Origin: Phenylobacterium montanum | GTDB taxonomy: Bacteria > Pseudomonadota > Alphaproteobacteria > Caulobacterales > Caulobacteraceae | Assembly: GCF_018135625.1 (NCBI RefSeq) | Contig: NZ_CP073078.1 | Coordinates: 3,132,501 to 3,196,500, forward strand | Length of the DNA stretch: 64,000 nt | Direction of reading: 5' to 3' | Part shown: one piece after another, positions 26,997-35,359 of the stretch | Layout of the letters: every line of letters begins with the position of its first letter | Position numbering within the stretch: the stretch's first letter is position 1 | Translations under genes and position numbers: made by a program | Notes under the pieces: generated by a model | Database searches by the model: none | What the model was told of the DNA's origin: nothing | What the model saw: the letters and a program-made list of their open reading frames with translations, nothing else

Positions 26997-28451
26997 GTGG
27001 CTAGGGGTAAGCGCGCGGTTCAGGCGTCGGCGGAGCCTGTCGAACCCCTGTGGGACATACCCGTGGGATGGCGATGGGAGCGTTTGGGTGATGTCGCCGA
27101 GATCAATCCACGAACCGACTTCACCCACCTCGATGCGGACCAGCCAATCACGTTCCTGCCGATGGCGGCCGTTGCGGAGGAAAGCGGCGCAATCCGGCTA
27201 ACCGAAACGCGCACGGCGTCTGATGTGTCGAAAGGCTTCACTCGGTTCCAGACCGGCGATGTCCTCTTCGCGAAGATCACGCCGTGCATGGAAAACGGCA
27301 AGATCGCGATTGTCCCGGCGGTGCCCGGCGGCGTTGCTGCGGGATCAACCGAGTTCCACGTCATTCGACCTGACGTGCTCCGCCCACACTTTGTCTTTTT
27401 CTATCTCGTGCGCCGCGCGCTACGTGAGGACGCCCGCAGGAACATGTCGGGGAGCGCCGGTCAGCTTCGCGTTCCAACTGATTATCTCAGAACGCTACCG
27501 ATCCCCGTTCCGCCGCTGGAGGTGCAGGATCAGTTAGTGGGTCGCGTTGAAGAGCTGTTCGTCGAGATTGATGACGGCGAAGCGGCTCTGGCAGACGCCC
27601 GCGCCGGCGTCGAGACCTACCGAAAAGCGCTCCTGAAGTCGGCCGTCACTGGCGAACTGACCGCCGATTGGCGGCGCGAAAACCCACCAACGGAAACCGG
27701 CGGAGACCTCCTCCACCGCATCCTAACTGACCGGCGCGCGACGTGGAGTCGCGATCCACAGCGAAGGGGGAAGGCCTACGTTGAGCCGAAACGCCCCACA
27801 ATTGATCAACCCCCAGACCTTCCTGAAGGTTGGGCGTGGTTAAGCTTGGCTGAGATTGTGTCGACGCAGGAGCGTTCCTTCCAAAGCGGGCCATTCGGAA
27901 GCAGCTTGCTGCACTCCGAGTTCCAGGCCTCCGGGAAGCTGGTTATCGGTATCGACAACGTGCGGGACGGTTTCTTTTCGCTTGGGTCAAACCATCGCAT
28001 TAGTCCAGAAAAATTTGACCAATTGATCAAGTATAAAGCAAGGCCGAGGGATATTGTTATAACAGTAATGGCGACAATTGGCAGGACCTGCGTCATTCCG
28101 GATGATATAGAAGACGCAATAATAACGAAACATCTATATAGAATGTCCCCTTCGACGAACGTGGTACTGCCGATGTTCGTTAACTTGTGCCTGCGCGGGC
28201 ACCCCGTAACGCTCGCCGAAATATTTGGAAACACCCAAGGCCAAACCCGCCCCGGGCTCAACAAGGAAATCCTTGAAGGCATCCCGATACCAGTGCCGCC
28301 GCTCCTCGAACAGGAGATGATCATTAGACGGCACCAATTGTCAGCGCAGGACGCTGACGAGGGAACTGCGATCATTGAAAGCCAATCTGCAGCTACAGCT
28401 GCGCTTCGCCAATCCATCCTTTCCGCCGCCTTCCGAGGTGAACTCGTATGA
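26997..28451 (+). CDS. hsdS: Type I restriction-modification specificity subunit S
   Basis: This subunit sets the DNA sequence recognised by the restriction and methylation complexes. The 484 residues have the usual layout: target recognition domain 1 (about 1-155, ending IPVPPLEVQDQLV), a helical spacer (about 160-265), target recognition domain 2 (about 270-430, ending IPIPVPPLLEQEMI) and a C-terminal helix. The start is GTG 26997 with GAGGGGG 6 bases upstream. It overlaps hsdM by four bases. The DNA for the second recognition domain is strikingly AT-rich, a sign that this domain was exchanged. Confidence 0.92.
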   Translation: MARGKRAVQASAEPVEPLWDIPVGWRWERLGDVAEINPRTDFTHLDADQPITFLPMAAVAEESGAIRLTETRTASDVSKGFTRFQTGDVLFAKITPCMENGKIAIVPAVPGGVAAGSTEFHVIRPDVLRPHFVFFYLVRRALREDARRNMSGSAGQLRVPTDYLRTLPIPVPPLEVQDQLVGRVEELFVEIDDGEAALADARAGVETYRKALLKSAVTGELTADWRRENPPTETGGDLLHRILTDRRATWSRDPQRRGKAYVEPKRPTIDQPPDLPEGWAWLSLAEIVSTQERSFQSGPFGSSLLHSEFQASGKLVIGIDNVRDGFFSLGSNHRISPEKFDQLIKYKARPRDIVITVMATIGRTCVIPDDIEDAIITKHLYRMSPSTNVVLPMFVNLCLRGHPVTLAEIFGNTQGQTRPGLNKEILEGIPIPVPPLLEQEMIIRRHQLSAQDADEGTAIIESQSAATAALRQSILSAAFRGELV

Positions 28452-29914
28452 ACGAAGCCACCCTCATCTCGAAGGTTTGGAACTATGCCCATGTCCTGCG
28501 CGACCAGGGCATCAGCTACGGCGACTATGTCGGCCAGATCAGCTTCCTACTGTTCCTGAAGATGGACGAGGAGCGCACCACGCTCCTGGGTGAGCCTTCG
28601 ATGATCCCGGCGGAATACCAGTGGTCGACCCTGCGCACGCGCTCAGGAGAGGCGCTGGAAGCCCACTACAAGGCCGCCCTGGTCGCGCTTTCGAAGCGCA
28701 CCGACATCGTCGGCACCCTGTTCCTGAAGGCCGAGAGCAAGATCAACGACCCGGCCAAGCTGCAGCGGCTGGTCAGCCTGATCGACGGCGAGACCTGGAT
28801 GGGGATCAACGTCGACACCAAGGGGGCCATCTATGAAGGCCTGCTGGAGCGCAACGCGGGCGAGGTGAAGAGCGGGGCCGGCCAGTATTTCACCCCGCGC
28901 GTCCTGATCCACGCCATGGTGGAAGTTGTAGATCCCGAGCCCGGCGAGACCGTGTGCGATCCCGCCTGCGGCACGGGCGGGTTCCTGCTGGCGGCCTATG
29001 AGCACATGAAGGCCAAGCCCGCCGCCCAGGACCGGCGTGTCTCCCAGAAGATGCGCGACGGGGCCTTCAAGGGCTATGACATCGTCGCCGAGGTCGTGCG
29101 GCTGTGCGCCATGAACCTCTATCTGCATGGTATCGGCGGCGCGGCCTCACCTGTCGAGAACCGCGACGCCCTCCTCTCCGACACGGGGGAGCGCTTTGAC
29201 CTGGTGCTGGCCAATCCGCCGTTCGGCAAACGCCAGTCGTTCCGCATCGTCAACCAGGAAGGGGACATCGAGACCGAGCGGGAGGACTACGTCCGCGAGG
29301 ACTTCACCGTCACCACCGGCAACAAGCAGCTCAATTTCCTGCAGCACATCATGACCATCCTGAAGCCCGGCGGGACGGCTGCGGTGGTGCTGCCCGACAA
29401 TGTGCTGTTCGAGGGCGGCGCGGGCGAGGTGTTGCGTCGGCGGCTGCTGCGCGACTTCAACTTCCACACCCTGCTGCGCCTGCCGACAGGGATTTTCTAC
29501 AAGCAGGGCGTCAAGGCGAACGCGCTGTTCTTCGAAAAGGTGGCCGGTGGAGAGCGGATCGCCACCCAGGCGCTATGGGTCTACGACCTGCGCACCAATC
29601 AGCGCTTTACCCTGCGCGAGCGGCCGCTGACGCGCGCCGACCTCGACGACTTCGTCGCCTGCTACCAGCCCCACCACCGCCGCCACCTGCGCGAGGAGAC
29701 CGAGCGGTTCCGCCGGTTCGCTTACGAGGAGCTGGACGCCCGCGACAAGCTGAACCTGGATATCTTCTGGCTGAAGGACGACGGCCACATCGACCCCGAC
29801 AGCCTGCCGCCGCCGGACGAGGTCGCGGCCGAGATCGTGGAGAACTTGGAAACGGCGCTGGAGAAGTTCCGCAAGGTGGCGCTGGAGCTGGCCAAGGTGA
29901 CCGAGGGCGTTTGA
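28448..29914 (+). CDS. hsdM: Type I restriction-modification DNA methyltransferase subunit M
   Basis: The N6-adenine methyltransferase subunit has 488 residues. An N-terminal helical domain (about 1-140) is followed by the AdoMet-binding motif CDPACGTGGF (about 172-181) and the catalytic NPPFG motif (about 255). The C-terminal helices contact HsdS. It starts within the hsdS stop (ATGA) and its own stop overlaps the start of the HNH gene (TGATG), so S, M and HNH are translationally coupled. Confidence 0.95.
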   Translation: MNEATLISKVWNYAHVLRDQGISYGDYVGQISFLLFLKMDEERTTLLGEPSMIPAEYQWSTLRTRSGEALEAHYKAALVALSKRTDIVGTLFLKAESKINDPAKLQRLVSLIDGETWMGINVDTKGAIYEGLLERNAGEVKSGAGQYFTPRVLIHAMVEVVDPEPGETVCDPACGTGGFLLAAYEHMKAKPAAQDRRVSQKMRDGAFKGYDIVAEVVRLCAMNLYLHGIGGAASPVENRDALLSDTGERFDLVLANPPFGKRQSFRIVNQEGDIETEREDYVREDFTVTTGNKQLNFLQHIMTILKPGGTAAVVLPDNVLFEGGAGEVLRRRLLRDFNFHTLLRLPTGIFYKQGVKANALFFEKVAGGERIATQALWVYDLRTNQRFTLRERPLTRADLDDFVACYQPHHRRHLREETERFRRFAYEELDARDKLNLDIFWLKDDGHIDPDSLPPPDEVAAEIVENLETALEKFRKVALELAKVTEGV

Positions 29915-31143
29915 TGGCGGACACAATCAGACGACGGCCGAGGCAGAACTTCTTCGAGATGGGCCTCAAGCCGGGTGACAGGGTCGTCCTCGAACAACAT
30001 CCCGACGAGTTGGTAGTCGTCGAGAACGACCGGCAGCTGCGTTGGCGGGGCCGATTGATCTCCCTAACAGCACTTCGTCAGGCGATTGGCCAGCGGCGCG
30101 GGCTGACAACGTACAGCGGGCGGATCACGGCGAACGGGATCGACCTCGATCAGCTCTATGACGAAACATATGGTCCCGCGCGCATTGCGGAGGATCTCCC
30201 TGAGGAACTTCGTCCGAAGGGGGCTTGGCTGACCTTTGCTGAGGTCGTCGGCTCGCCTGATAATCTGATGGGAGTCAAGGCTGTCTGGGGGAAATCCAGC
30301 GCGCCCGTCATGTGCTTCGGGTCCAGAGGCGACCCGTCGGCCAAAGACACGCTTCATTTTTCGCTCGCCCACAACGTAGCCAAGAAGTCGATCTCCCAGC
30401 CTTTCATGGTGACGATAGGTGGAGGCGAACAAGTTACAGCGGACCTCAGAGGCCGAGTGCTGGAGTTGGTCCGGGTCTCTGGCGCGTATGGCGAGACGGC
30501 GGCGTTCGTGTCCGATCCGGAGCTTTCTGAGCGACTAGCGCAATGGCCGGTCGCGGTCGTGCTCACAGAGGTTTACGCCATAGAGGACGATCCAGACCTC
30601 ATTGAAGACCTCGGCTTCCCGGACCGGCGCATTTTGGCGAACGCCTACGATGGCGTGAAGCGCAACGACGCGGACATAGATCGACTGTGGGCGGCGTTGA
30701 AGGACAGGAGGCTTGCCCTCCGACACGATGTGCCGGCACTTCCAGGGTTTGCCGATCCGGGAAAGGTCGTCCAAGTCAGCACCTTGTTCCCCAAGGTGAA
30801 GGCCACTGAAGGTGAACGTCGTTATAAAGCGGCGCTACAAATTGAACGCAGCGGAGACCTAGCTCGCGAGGCCAAGAGGGCGAACCGCGAGCGCAACGGC
30901 GGTGTTCTGGTCTGCGAAGCGTGCGATTTTTCAGACGAGAAAAGCGCTCTATTTGATGCCCACCACGTCGAGCCGCTGGCGCTGGGGGTGCGCGAAACAA
31001 CCATTTCTCACTTGGCGATCCTGTGCCCGACCTGTCATCGCTGGGCTCACCACAAAGCACTGCATGTGACCGCGCCACTCACCGTGAGCGAGGTACGGGC
31101 GGCGCGGTTCCTTGAGCCGACCTCTGCCGCAGGCGACCAGTAG
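29914..31143 (+). CDS. HNH endonuclease with RAMA-like N-terminus, coupled to hsdM
   Basis: The 409-residue protein has a C-terminal zinc-bound HNH domain: C334-x2-C337, H350-H351, C371-x2-C374-H375. The N-terminus (about 10-90: FFEMGLKPGDRV, then RLISLTALRQAIG and ANGIDLDQLYDETYG) resembles the RAMA domain found in restriction systems, which is thought to bind modified DNA. The middle 200 residues are unfamiliar. It begins in the hsdM stop codon. An additional nuclease that recognises modified or foreign DNA is plausible; McrA-like activity is an inference. Confidence 0.78.
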   Translation: MADTIRRRPRQNFFEMGLKPGDRVVLEQHPDELVVVENDRQLRWRGRLISLTALRQAIGQRRGLTTYSGRITANGIDLDQLYDETYGPARIAEDLPEELRPKGAWLTFAEVVGSPDNLMGVKAVWGKSSAPVMCFGSRGDPSAKDTLHFSLAHNVAKKSISQPFMVTIGGGEQVTADLRGRVLELVRVSGAYGETAAFVSDPELSERLAQWPVAVVLTEVYAIEDDPDLIEDLGFPDRRILANAYDGVKRNDADIDRLWAALKDRRLALRHDVPALPGFADPGKVVQVSTLFPKVKATEGERRYKAALQIERSGDLAREAKRANRERNGGVLVCEACDFSDEKSALFDAHHVEPLALGVRETTISHLAILCPTCHRWAHHKALHVTAPLTVSEVRAARFLEPTSAAGDQ

Positions 31144-31148
31144 ATTTC

Positions 31149-32597
31149 ATGGCAGATGATGCACCCAAGCGCCCGGCGGAGGGCGTAGCCGAGGCCTTTC
31201 CGGATCGTCCTCACCTTCGCGACAGCCGCCAGCTGAATTGGTGCCGCATCACGCGGTCTCTAGCGGCCGCCAGGGTGATCGACGGGCTTGTCGCCGAGGT
31301 CGACGCCCAGGCCACTCGCCAGCGCGCCCGCAAGGCCGACGATCAGCGGCGATTGGCGGAAACGCTCGCGGCCATGGTCCTGGACCTTTTCGTGGCCGCC
31401 GAGAGTCCGCGCAGCCCCTGGCTGGCCTATTCCCGCCGCCGTGAGGACTACAGCACGGCCCTGACGCGCTACATGCGCCCTGAGGTGACCTATACGGCTG
31501 CCGTCGAGGTGGCCGACTTCCTGGCCGCCAACGGCTACGCCGAGGCCAAGCTGGGCAGCTACTCAAGGTTCAGCGCGGAGGACTGGACAGGGGGCCGGGG
31601 ATATCGCTCGCGGCTTCGGGCGACTGAAAAGCTTGTCGACCGCTTCCGCCGCGATGGCGTCACCAGGGCGGACATCGAGGACTCTGACACAACCGAACTC
31701 ATCCGGCTGAAGGGTGCGCCTGAAGGCAACCGAGGCCGAAAGCCGCTGATCCCCTACGAGGACACCAGCGAAACCCGCCGGATGCGCGATGGCCTGCGCG
31801 CCTGGGCCAAGCTGGTGAACCAGTTCGAGATCAAGGCGGCCGACTTCGATCCTATGGCCCCTGCAGAAGACGATGACCTGGATAACGAAGAGGCCGGTGA
31901 GTACGTCGATCCGACGGAGGCTGCGCTCTATCGGGTCTTCAATGACGGCGAATGGAGCCGAGGCGGCCGGTTTTACGGGGGCTGGTGGCAATCAATGCCC
32001 AAGCTCGCGCGCGCGACCATCACCATCGACGGTGAGGCCACGGTCGAGCTGGACTTCAAGTCCTTCCATCCCAGGATGCTCTACCATCTCTGTTCTCGGC
32101 CGCTCGATCCTGACAACGACCCCTATCGCCTCGGCGGTCTCTGGCGTGACGTCGACCGTGACGTCGTCAAGGTCGCCTTCAATCAACTGCTCGCCATCAA
32201 CGGCGACGGCCGGCCGAAGAAGCCCGCGAAGGCCAAGCTGCCGCCAGGGGTCAGCTACAAGTCGCTCGTCGAGGGGCTGGAGACACGCCATCTGGCCATA
32301 GCGGGATGGCTCCGTCAGGGCCTCGCGGTTCGGCTGCAGAACATCGACAGCATGATCGCCGAGGCCGTGCTGGAAAGGTTCACCCGGTCCCTGCGACGCC
32401 CTGTTTTGCCGGTCCATGACTCGTTTATCGTCGCCTCCCGCGATGAGTTCGACCTGGGCTATGCCATGAGCGTGGCTTATCGCGCGGTGCTCACGAAGCT
32501 GACAGGGATCGACGCCTACCCCGTCATTGCCGGGTGGACATCGCCCGAGGTCGAACGCGCGGTACAGGCGGCCCTGGCTGACGACGACGACCTCTGA
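31149..32597 (+). CDS. Protein with family A polymerase-like motifs, function unknown
   Basis: The 482-residue protein has, in the right order, three elements that look like palm and fingers motifs of family A polymerases. Motif A is LDFKSFHPRMLYHL (Asp302), aligning with DYSQIELR of Pol I with His in place of Glu. Motif B is R337-x3-K341 followed by a Gly at 352. Motif C is PVHDSF (His423-Asp424-Ser425), the HDS form of T7 RNA polymerase. GRFYGGWW at 273 recalls the RGRxY element before the RNA polymerase palm. No exonuclease domain is seen. It lies 5 bases after the HNH gene. Primase, replication or defence roles are all possible; the assignment is mine from motifs only. Confidence 0.6.
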   Translation: MADDAPKRPAEGVAEAFPDRPHLRDSRQLNWCRITRSLAAARVIDGLVAEVDAQATRQRARKADDQRRLAETLAAMVLDLFVAAESPRSPWLAYSRRREDYSTALTRYMRPEVTYTAAVEVADFLAANGYAEAKLGSYSRFSAEDWTGGRGYRSRLRATEKLVDRFRRDGVTRADIEDSDTTELIRLKGAPEGNRGRKPLIPYEDTSETRRMRDGLRAWAKLVNQFEIKAADFDPMAPAEDDDLDNEEAGEYVDPTEAALYRVFNDGEWSRGGRFYGGWWQSMPKLARATITIDGEATVELDFKSFHPRMLYHLCSRPLDPDNDPYRLGGLWRDVDRDVVKVAFNQLLAINGDGRPKKPAKAKLPPGVSYKSLVEGLETRHLAIAGWLRQGLAVRLQNIDSMIAEAVLERFTRSLRRPVLPVHDSFIVASRDEFDLGYAMSVAYRAVLTKLTGIDAYPVIAGWTSPEVERAVQAALADDDDL

Positions 32598-32706
32598 GGG
32601 GTCACTGCTCCCTATCCTCACAGGCCATATCCATGGGGATATAGGACCATAGGAGGAGGGACCTGGTGGCCCACTTGCTGTGCATACTGGGCTTCATAAG
32701 AAGGGT

Positions 32707-33372
32707 TCAGCGCAGAGCCATCAGCGCGTCGTTCAACTCGGCCCGTTCCTCGTCCCTGAGCCGGCGCTCTTCCTCCTCCAGCCGAGCCAGTCGGTGGCCG
32801 AGGACGCCGAGGGTTTCGCGTAGCCAGTCGCTCATCACGGTGGCGGCCCTGGGCGGCAGCTCGTGATAGGTGCGCCGGGTTCTGCCCGTCTTGGGATCGA
32901 TGTAGCTGGTGGAGTTCGCAGCGGCGAGCCCGCGCACCCGCCGGACAAGCTGGACGTCGAAGGCGCGGTCCGACTTGAACCTGTGCGGCTCCGCCGTCAG
33001 CATCATGAACATCGCGGAAACGGCCACGACCACGCGCCGGGGATCGACCTCGCCGGCCAGCGTTACGATTTCCCTGGCCGCCTGGACGTTCTGGCGCGGG
33101 CTTGCGAAGCCGCCCTCGTAGTTGGCGATCCGACTCCGAGCATCGCGCACGAGCGCCGCCCATCGCGCGTCCATCTTCTCCCAGACCGGGCTGTCTGCGT
33201 TCTGGACGATCCGCCGCTCGACCATATCGACGTAGGGCTTCAGGTCGGCCTTGGTGATGCCCCGCTGGTTGGCGTCGCCGTTCCGCCGCATCCGGGAACG
33301 ATGGTGATTGCAGTGACGGGAATAGGTCGAACTGGTTGGCCGGCCACATCCGGCGACTTGGCAAGTCTGCAT
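32707..33372 (-). CDS. Zinc-finger/coiled-coil hypothetical protein
   Basis: The 221-residue product begins with a small putative zinc finger, C-x4-C ... C-x2-H-H (residues about 4-22), which resembles the HNH-associated or phage zinc-ribbon type. The centre is helical and the last 50 residues form a charged coiled coil (LARLEEEERRLRDEERAEL). It is probably DNA-associated. The start ATG 33372 has AGGA nine bases upstream. It is convergent with the polymerase-like gene. No family name can be given. Confidence 0.65.
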   Translation of the reverse strand: MQTCQVAGCGRPTSSTYSRHCNHHRSRMRRNGDANQRGITKADLKPYVDMVERRIVQNADSPVWEKMDARWAALVRDARSRIANYEGGFASPRQNVQAAREIVTLAGEVDPRRVVVAVSAMFMMLTAEPHRFKSDRAFDVQLVRRVRGLAAANSTSYIDPKTGRTRRTYHELPPRAATVMSDWLRETLGVLGHRLARLEEEERRLRDEERAELNDALMALR

Positions 33373-33400
33373 CAACACCAATCCTGACGGTCGTCATTTT

Positions 33401-33416
33401 CGCACCCGTGGGTGCG
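33401..33416. promoter_or_regulatory. 16-bp perfect palindrome upstream of the zinc-finger gene
   Basis: CGCACCC-GT-GGGTGCG is a perfect dyad 29 bases upstream of the start of the zinc-finger gene, in the right place for an operator over its promoter. No binder can be named. Confidence 0.4.
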
Positions 33417-33608
33417 CGGACGAGCGCGAGAAACAACAGGGCGCTGGACATAGCAGGCAGGCACCGGCCGGCAAGGCCCTGGCAGGCAAACAAGCGCGGC
33501 CACGTAGCGGCCTTCAGAGCACCCGAGGGGCGCGGGGCGGGCGCGCTGCACCCACCAGCCGGAAAGCCCTGCATTAGCCTGTGGCGAGTCCCCAAGCGCC
33601 GTCCCGAG

Positions 33609-34166
33609 CTATGCCATAGTGGCGGTTTCGCCGATGGCGCGGTAGACGCTGGCCCGGCCGATCCCCAACCGCTTCGCGATCTCGGTAGGGCTGACACCTT
33701 CACCATGGAGAGCCCGGACCGCGTCCACCGGCACGCTCGGCTTGCGGCCCTTGTAAACGCCCTCGGCCTTGGCCTTGGCTATCCCTTCGAGCTGACGCTC
33801 CTTACGGATGGCGGTTTCGAACTGAGCGAACACGCCCAGCATCTGCAGGAAGGCCGTCCCGGCCGCTGTGGAGGTGTCGATGGGCTGCTCTGTCGCCCGG
33901 AGGCTCGCGCCCTTGGCGGTGATCTCCTGGACGATCTTTTCCAGGTCCATCAGCGAGCGCGCCAACCGGTCGATCCGTGTGACCACCAGGGTGTCGCCGG
34001 GGCGCAGGAACTCCAACACCGTGGCCAGCTCGGCCCGCCCCTTGGTGGTTGTGCCGCTCTTCCGCTCCGACCTGATCACATCGCACCCGGCGGCGCGCAG
34101 CGTCTCCTCCTGGATGGCGCAGTCCTGGTCTGTGGTGCTGACGCGGGCGTAACCGATGGCCGTCAT
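33609..34166 (-). CDS. Serine recombinase (resolvase/invertase family)
   Basis: The 185-residue protein is full length for the Tn3-resolvase/Hin group. The catalytic Ser is in GYARVST (residue 10). TRIDRLARSL carries the arginine pair of the active site, and the C-terminal helix-turn-helix (SPTEIAKRLGIGRASVYRAI) binds DNA. No matching transposase is present, so it may be a remnant of a lost transposon or may resolve island dimers. The start ATG 34166 has weak Shine-Dalgarno support. It is the only serine recombinase in the window. Confidence 0.9.
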   Translation of the reverse strand: MTAIGYARVSTTDQDCAIQEETLRAAGCDVIRSERKSGTTTKGRAELATVLEFLRPGDTLVVTRIDRLARSLMDLEKIVQEITAKGASLRATEQPIDTSTAAGTAFLQMLGVFAQFETAIRKERQLEGIAKAKAEGVYKGRKPSVPVDAVRALHGEGVSPTEIAKRLGIGRASVYRAIGETATMA

Positions 34167-34529
34167 GGCATGTCCTCAAGTGTCCAATAGGGTCTAGAGG
34201 TTAGACGGGTAGTGTCCCAGAAATCAGAAGTCAACCCTATTGGGCGGCCAAGACTGTCTCATGACGGTGTTCCGCTGGCGTATACCCTTGTGGACATGCA
34301 GCTTGGCGAGGCGCTGGCCCGCACTCCGGCACACCGAGGCGACCGCTCTCTTCGATCCGAGTGCTGGCCCATCTCTACGGTCAAATTGTTGGCTCGACCC
34401 CCTATGGGGGGAGCGTCGAAAACAGCACAGTGCGCCAGGCGCTTCGCGCGGCTGACCCCAAAAACGATCAGTCCATTGACGATGTCGTTAACTGACGAGC
34501 GCCGCGTTCAGGACGAAGGCCGCCCATCG
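34167..34529. other. Recombinase upstream region with possible res site and decayed coding remnant
   Basis: The first 50 bases hold TGTCC at 34171, 34181 and within 34213-34220, and an inverted repeat GTCTA/TAGAC (34192-34196, 34202-34206), so a recombination site for the serine recombinase is possible. From about 34290 the plus strand reads like protein in two frames in turn: MQLGEALARTPAHRGDRSL, then RVLAHLYGQIVGSTPYGGS and on to a stop at 34493-34495. That suggests a frameshifted gene remnant. Neither reading is recognised. Confidence 0.35.
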
Positions 34530-35216
34530 TCAAACGAAGTCTTCAGCCTCAAGCGTGCGCCCACGGGTCCCCATGTGAACGTAGGGGTCGAGGTGGGCGA
34601 TCCGATACCCGTTGGCGACGGCGTATTCATTTTCGGCGCTGGGGATGCGCTCAACGTGAACTAGGCCGGCGACGGCCAGGATGGTCAGCGCCTGCTTGAT
34701 CCGATTTCGCTCGACCCCGGTCTGCTCAGCGATCTTGTCATAGCTGATGTTAGCCATGTTGGTGTCACGTCCGCGCCCGGCAACGAACAACAGATACAGC
34801 TTGAGAGCGTTCAGCTCGGCTGGCCGGCGCAACTTGAAGTCCCGAAACGCAGTGATTGAGTCAGACTGATAAAGGAGTCGCGCTGGAAGTTTTGCCCAGC
34901 CGCGCGTGAGGTCGAAGCCGTTGAGTGCATATGTGCTGCGCCCTTCGACGCCGCGCGCGATGACGCGATGATCCTCTAGCACCGACAAACCTGCCGACAC
35001 TTTGGCCCGGCTAAGTTGGGTGGCGCAGGTGAGGGTGTCGTAGGTCACCATCGAGACGCCGTGTTGCTGATCTGCTCGATGAGCGAGCGCAACTAGGGTC
35101 ATGAGTGCGGCGGCGTTGTCTGAGCCGAAGCCGCCCGCCCAACGGAACTCGGCGAGTCCGCGGTTTTGGATCCAATCTGTTGGCAGGCGAACCCAGTCCT
35201 GCATCCGCGCAGTCAT
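34530..35216 (-). CDS. Winged-helix DNA-binding protein, replication-initiator-like
   Basis: The 228-residue protein appears to have two winged-helix units: about 50-100 (SMVTYDTLTCATQLSRAKV, then LSVLEDHRVIARG with the wing) and about 150-205 (NISYDKIAEQTGVERNRI, then LTILAVAGLVHVERI). A tandem winged-helix layout of this size is seen in plasmid replication initiators and in some island regulators. It overlaps the small membrane-protein gene upstream by four bases. The exact role is unknown; replication control, given the polymerase-like gene in the same island, is a speculation. Confidence 0.6.
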   Translation of the reverse strand: MTARMQDWVRLPTDWIQNRGLAEFRWAGGFGSDNAAALMTLVALAHRADQQHGVSMVTYDTLTCATQLSRAKVSAGLSVLEDHRVIARGVEGRSTYALNGFDLTRGWAKLPARLLYQSDSITAFRDFKLRRPAELNALKLYLLFVAGRGRDTNMANISYDKIAEQTGVERNRIKQALTILAVAGLVHVERIPSAENEYAVANGYRIAHLDPYVHMGTRGRTLEAEDFV

Positions 35217-35359
35217 TTGCGAAGCCGCTCCTTCGCAATGGAATGGACGACATGGATCGTGAAGCCGGCGAGTGCGAACGCAGCAAGCGCCAGCCCAACC
35301 AACAATCCGTCGGTGGGCATATGAGCCAACACCTCCGCAAAACTCGAAACGTCACGCAT
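35213..35359 (-). CDS. 48-residue membrane protein coupled to the winged-helix gene
   Basis: A short gene starts at ATG 35359 with a strong ribosome binding site (GAGGAG, 7-base spacing) and ends at 35213, where its stop overlaps the start of the winged-helix gene (ATGA). The product has one clear membrane segment (LLVGLALAAFALAGFTIHVV, about residues 19-38) and a basic C-terminus (AKERLRK). The ribosome binding site, the four-base overlap and the clean membrane helix argue that it is real. Function unknown; small single-helix proteins in defence islands are sometimes toxins or effectors. Confidence 0.65.
   Translation of the reverse strand: MRDVSSFAEVLAHMPTDGLLVGLALAAFALAGFTIHVVHSIAKERLRK

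Noticed and set aside
34212-34664. 150-codon plus-strand frame next to the recombinase
   Set aside because: It overlaps the end of the winged-helix gene on the other strand, lacks a ribosome binding site and has no protein character beyond a short stretch treated as a possible remnant.
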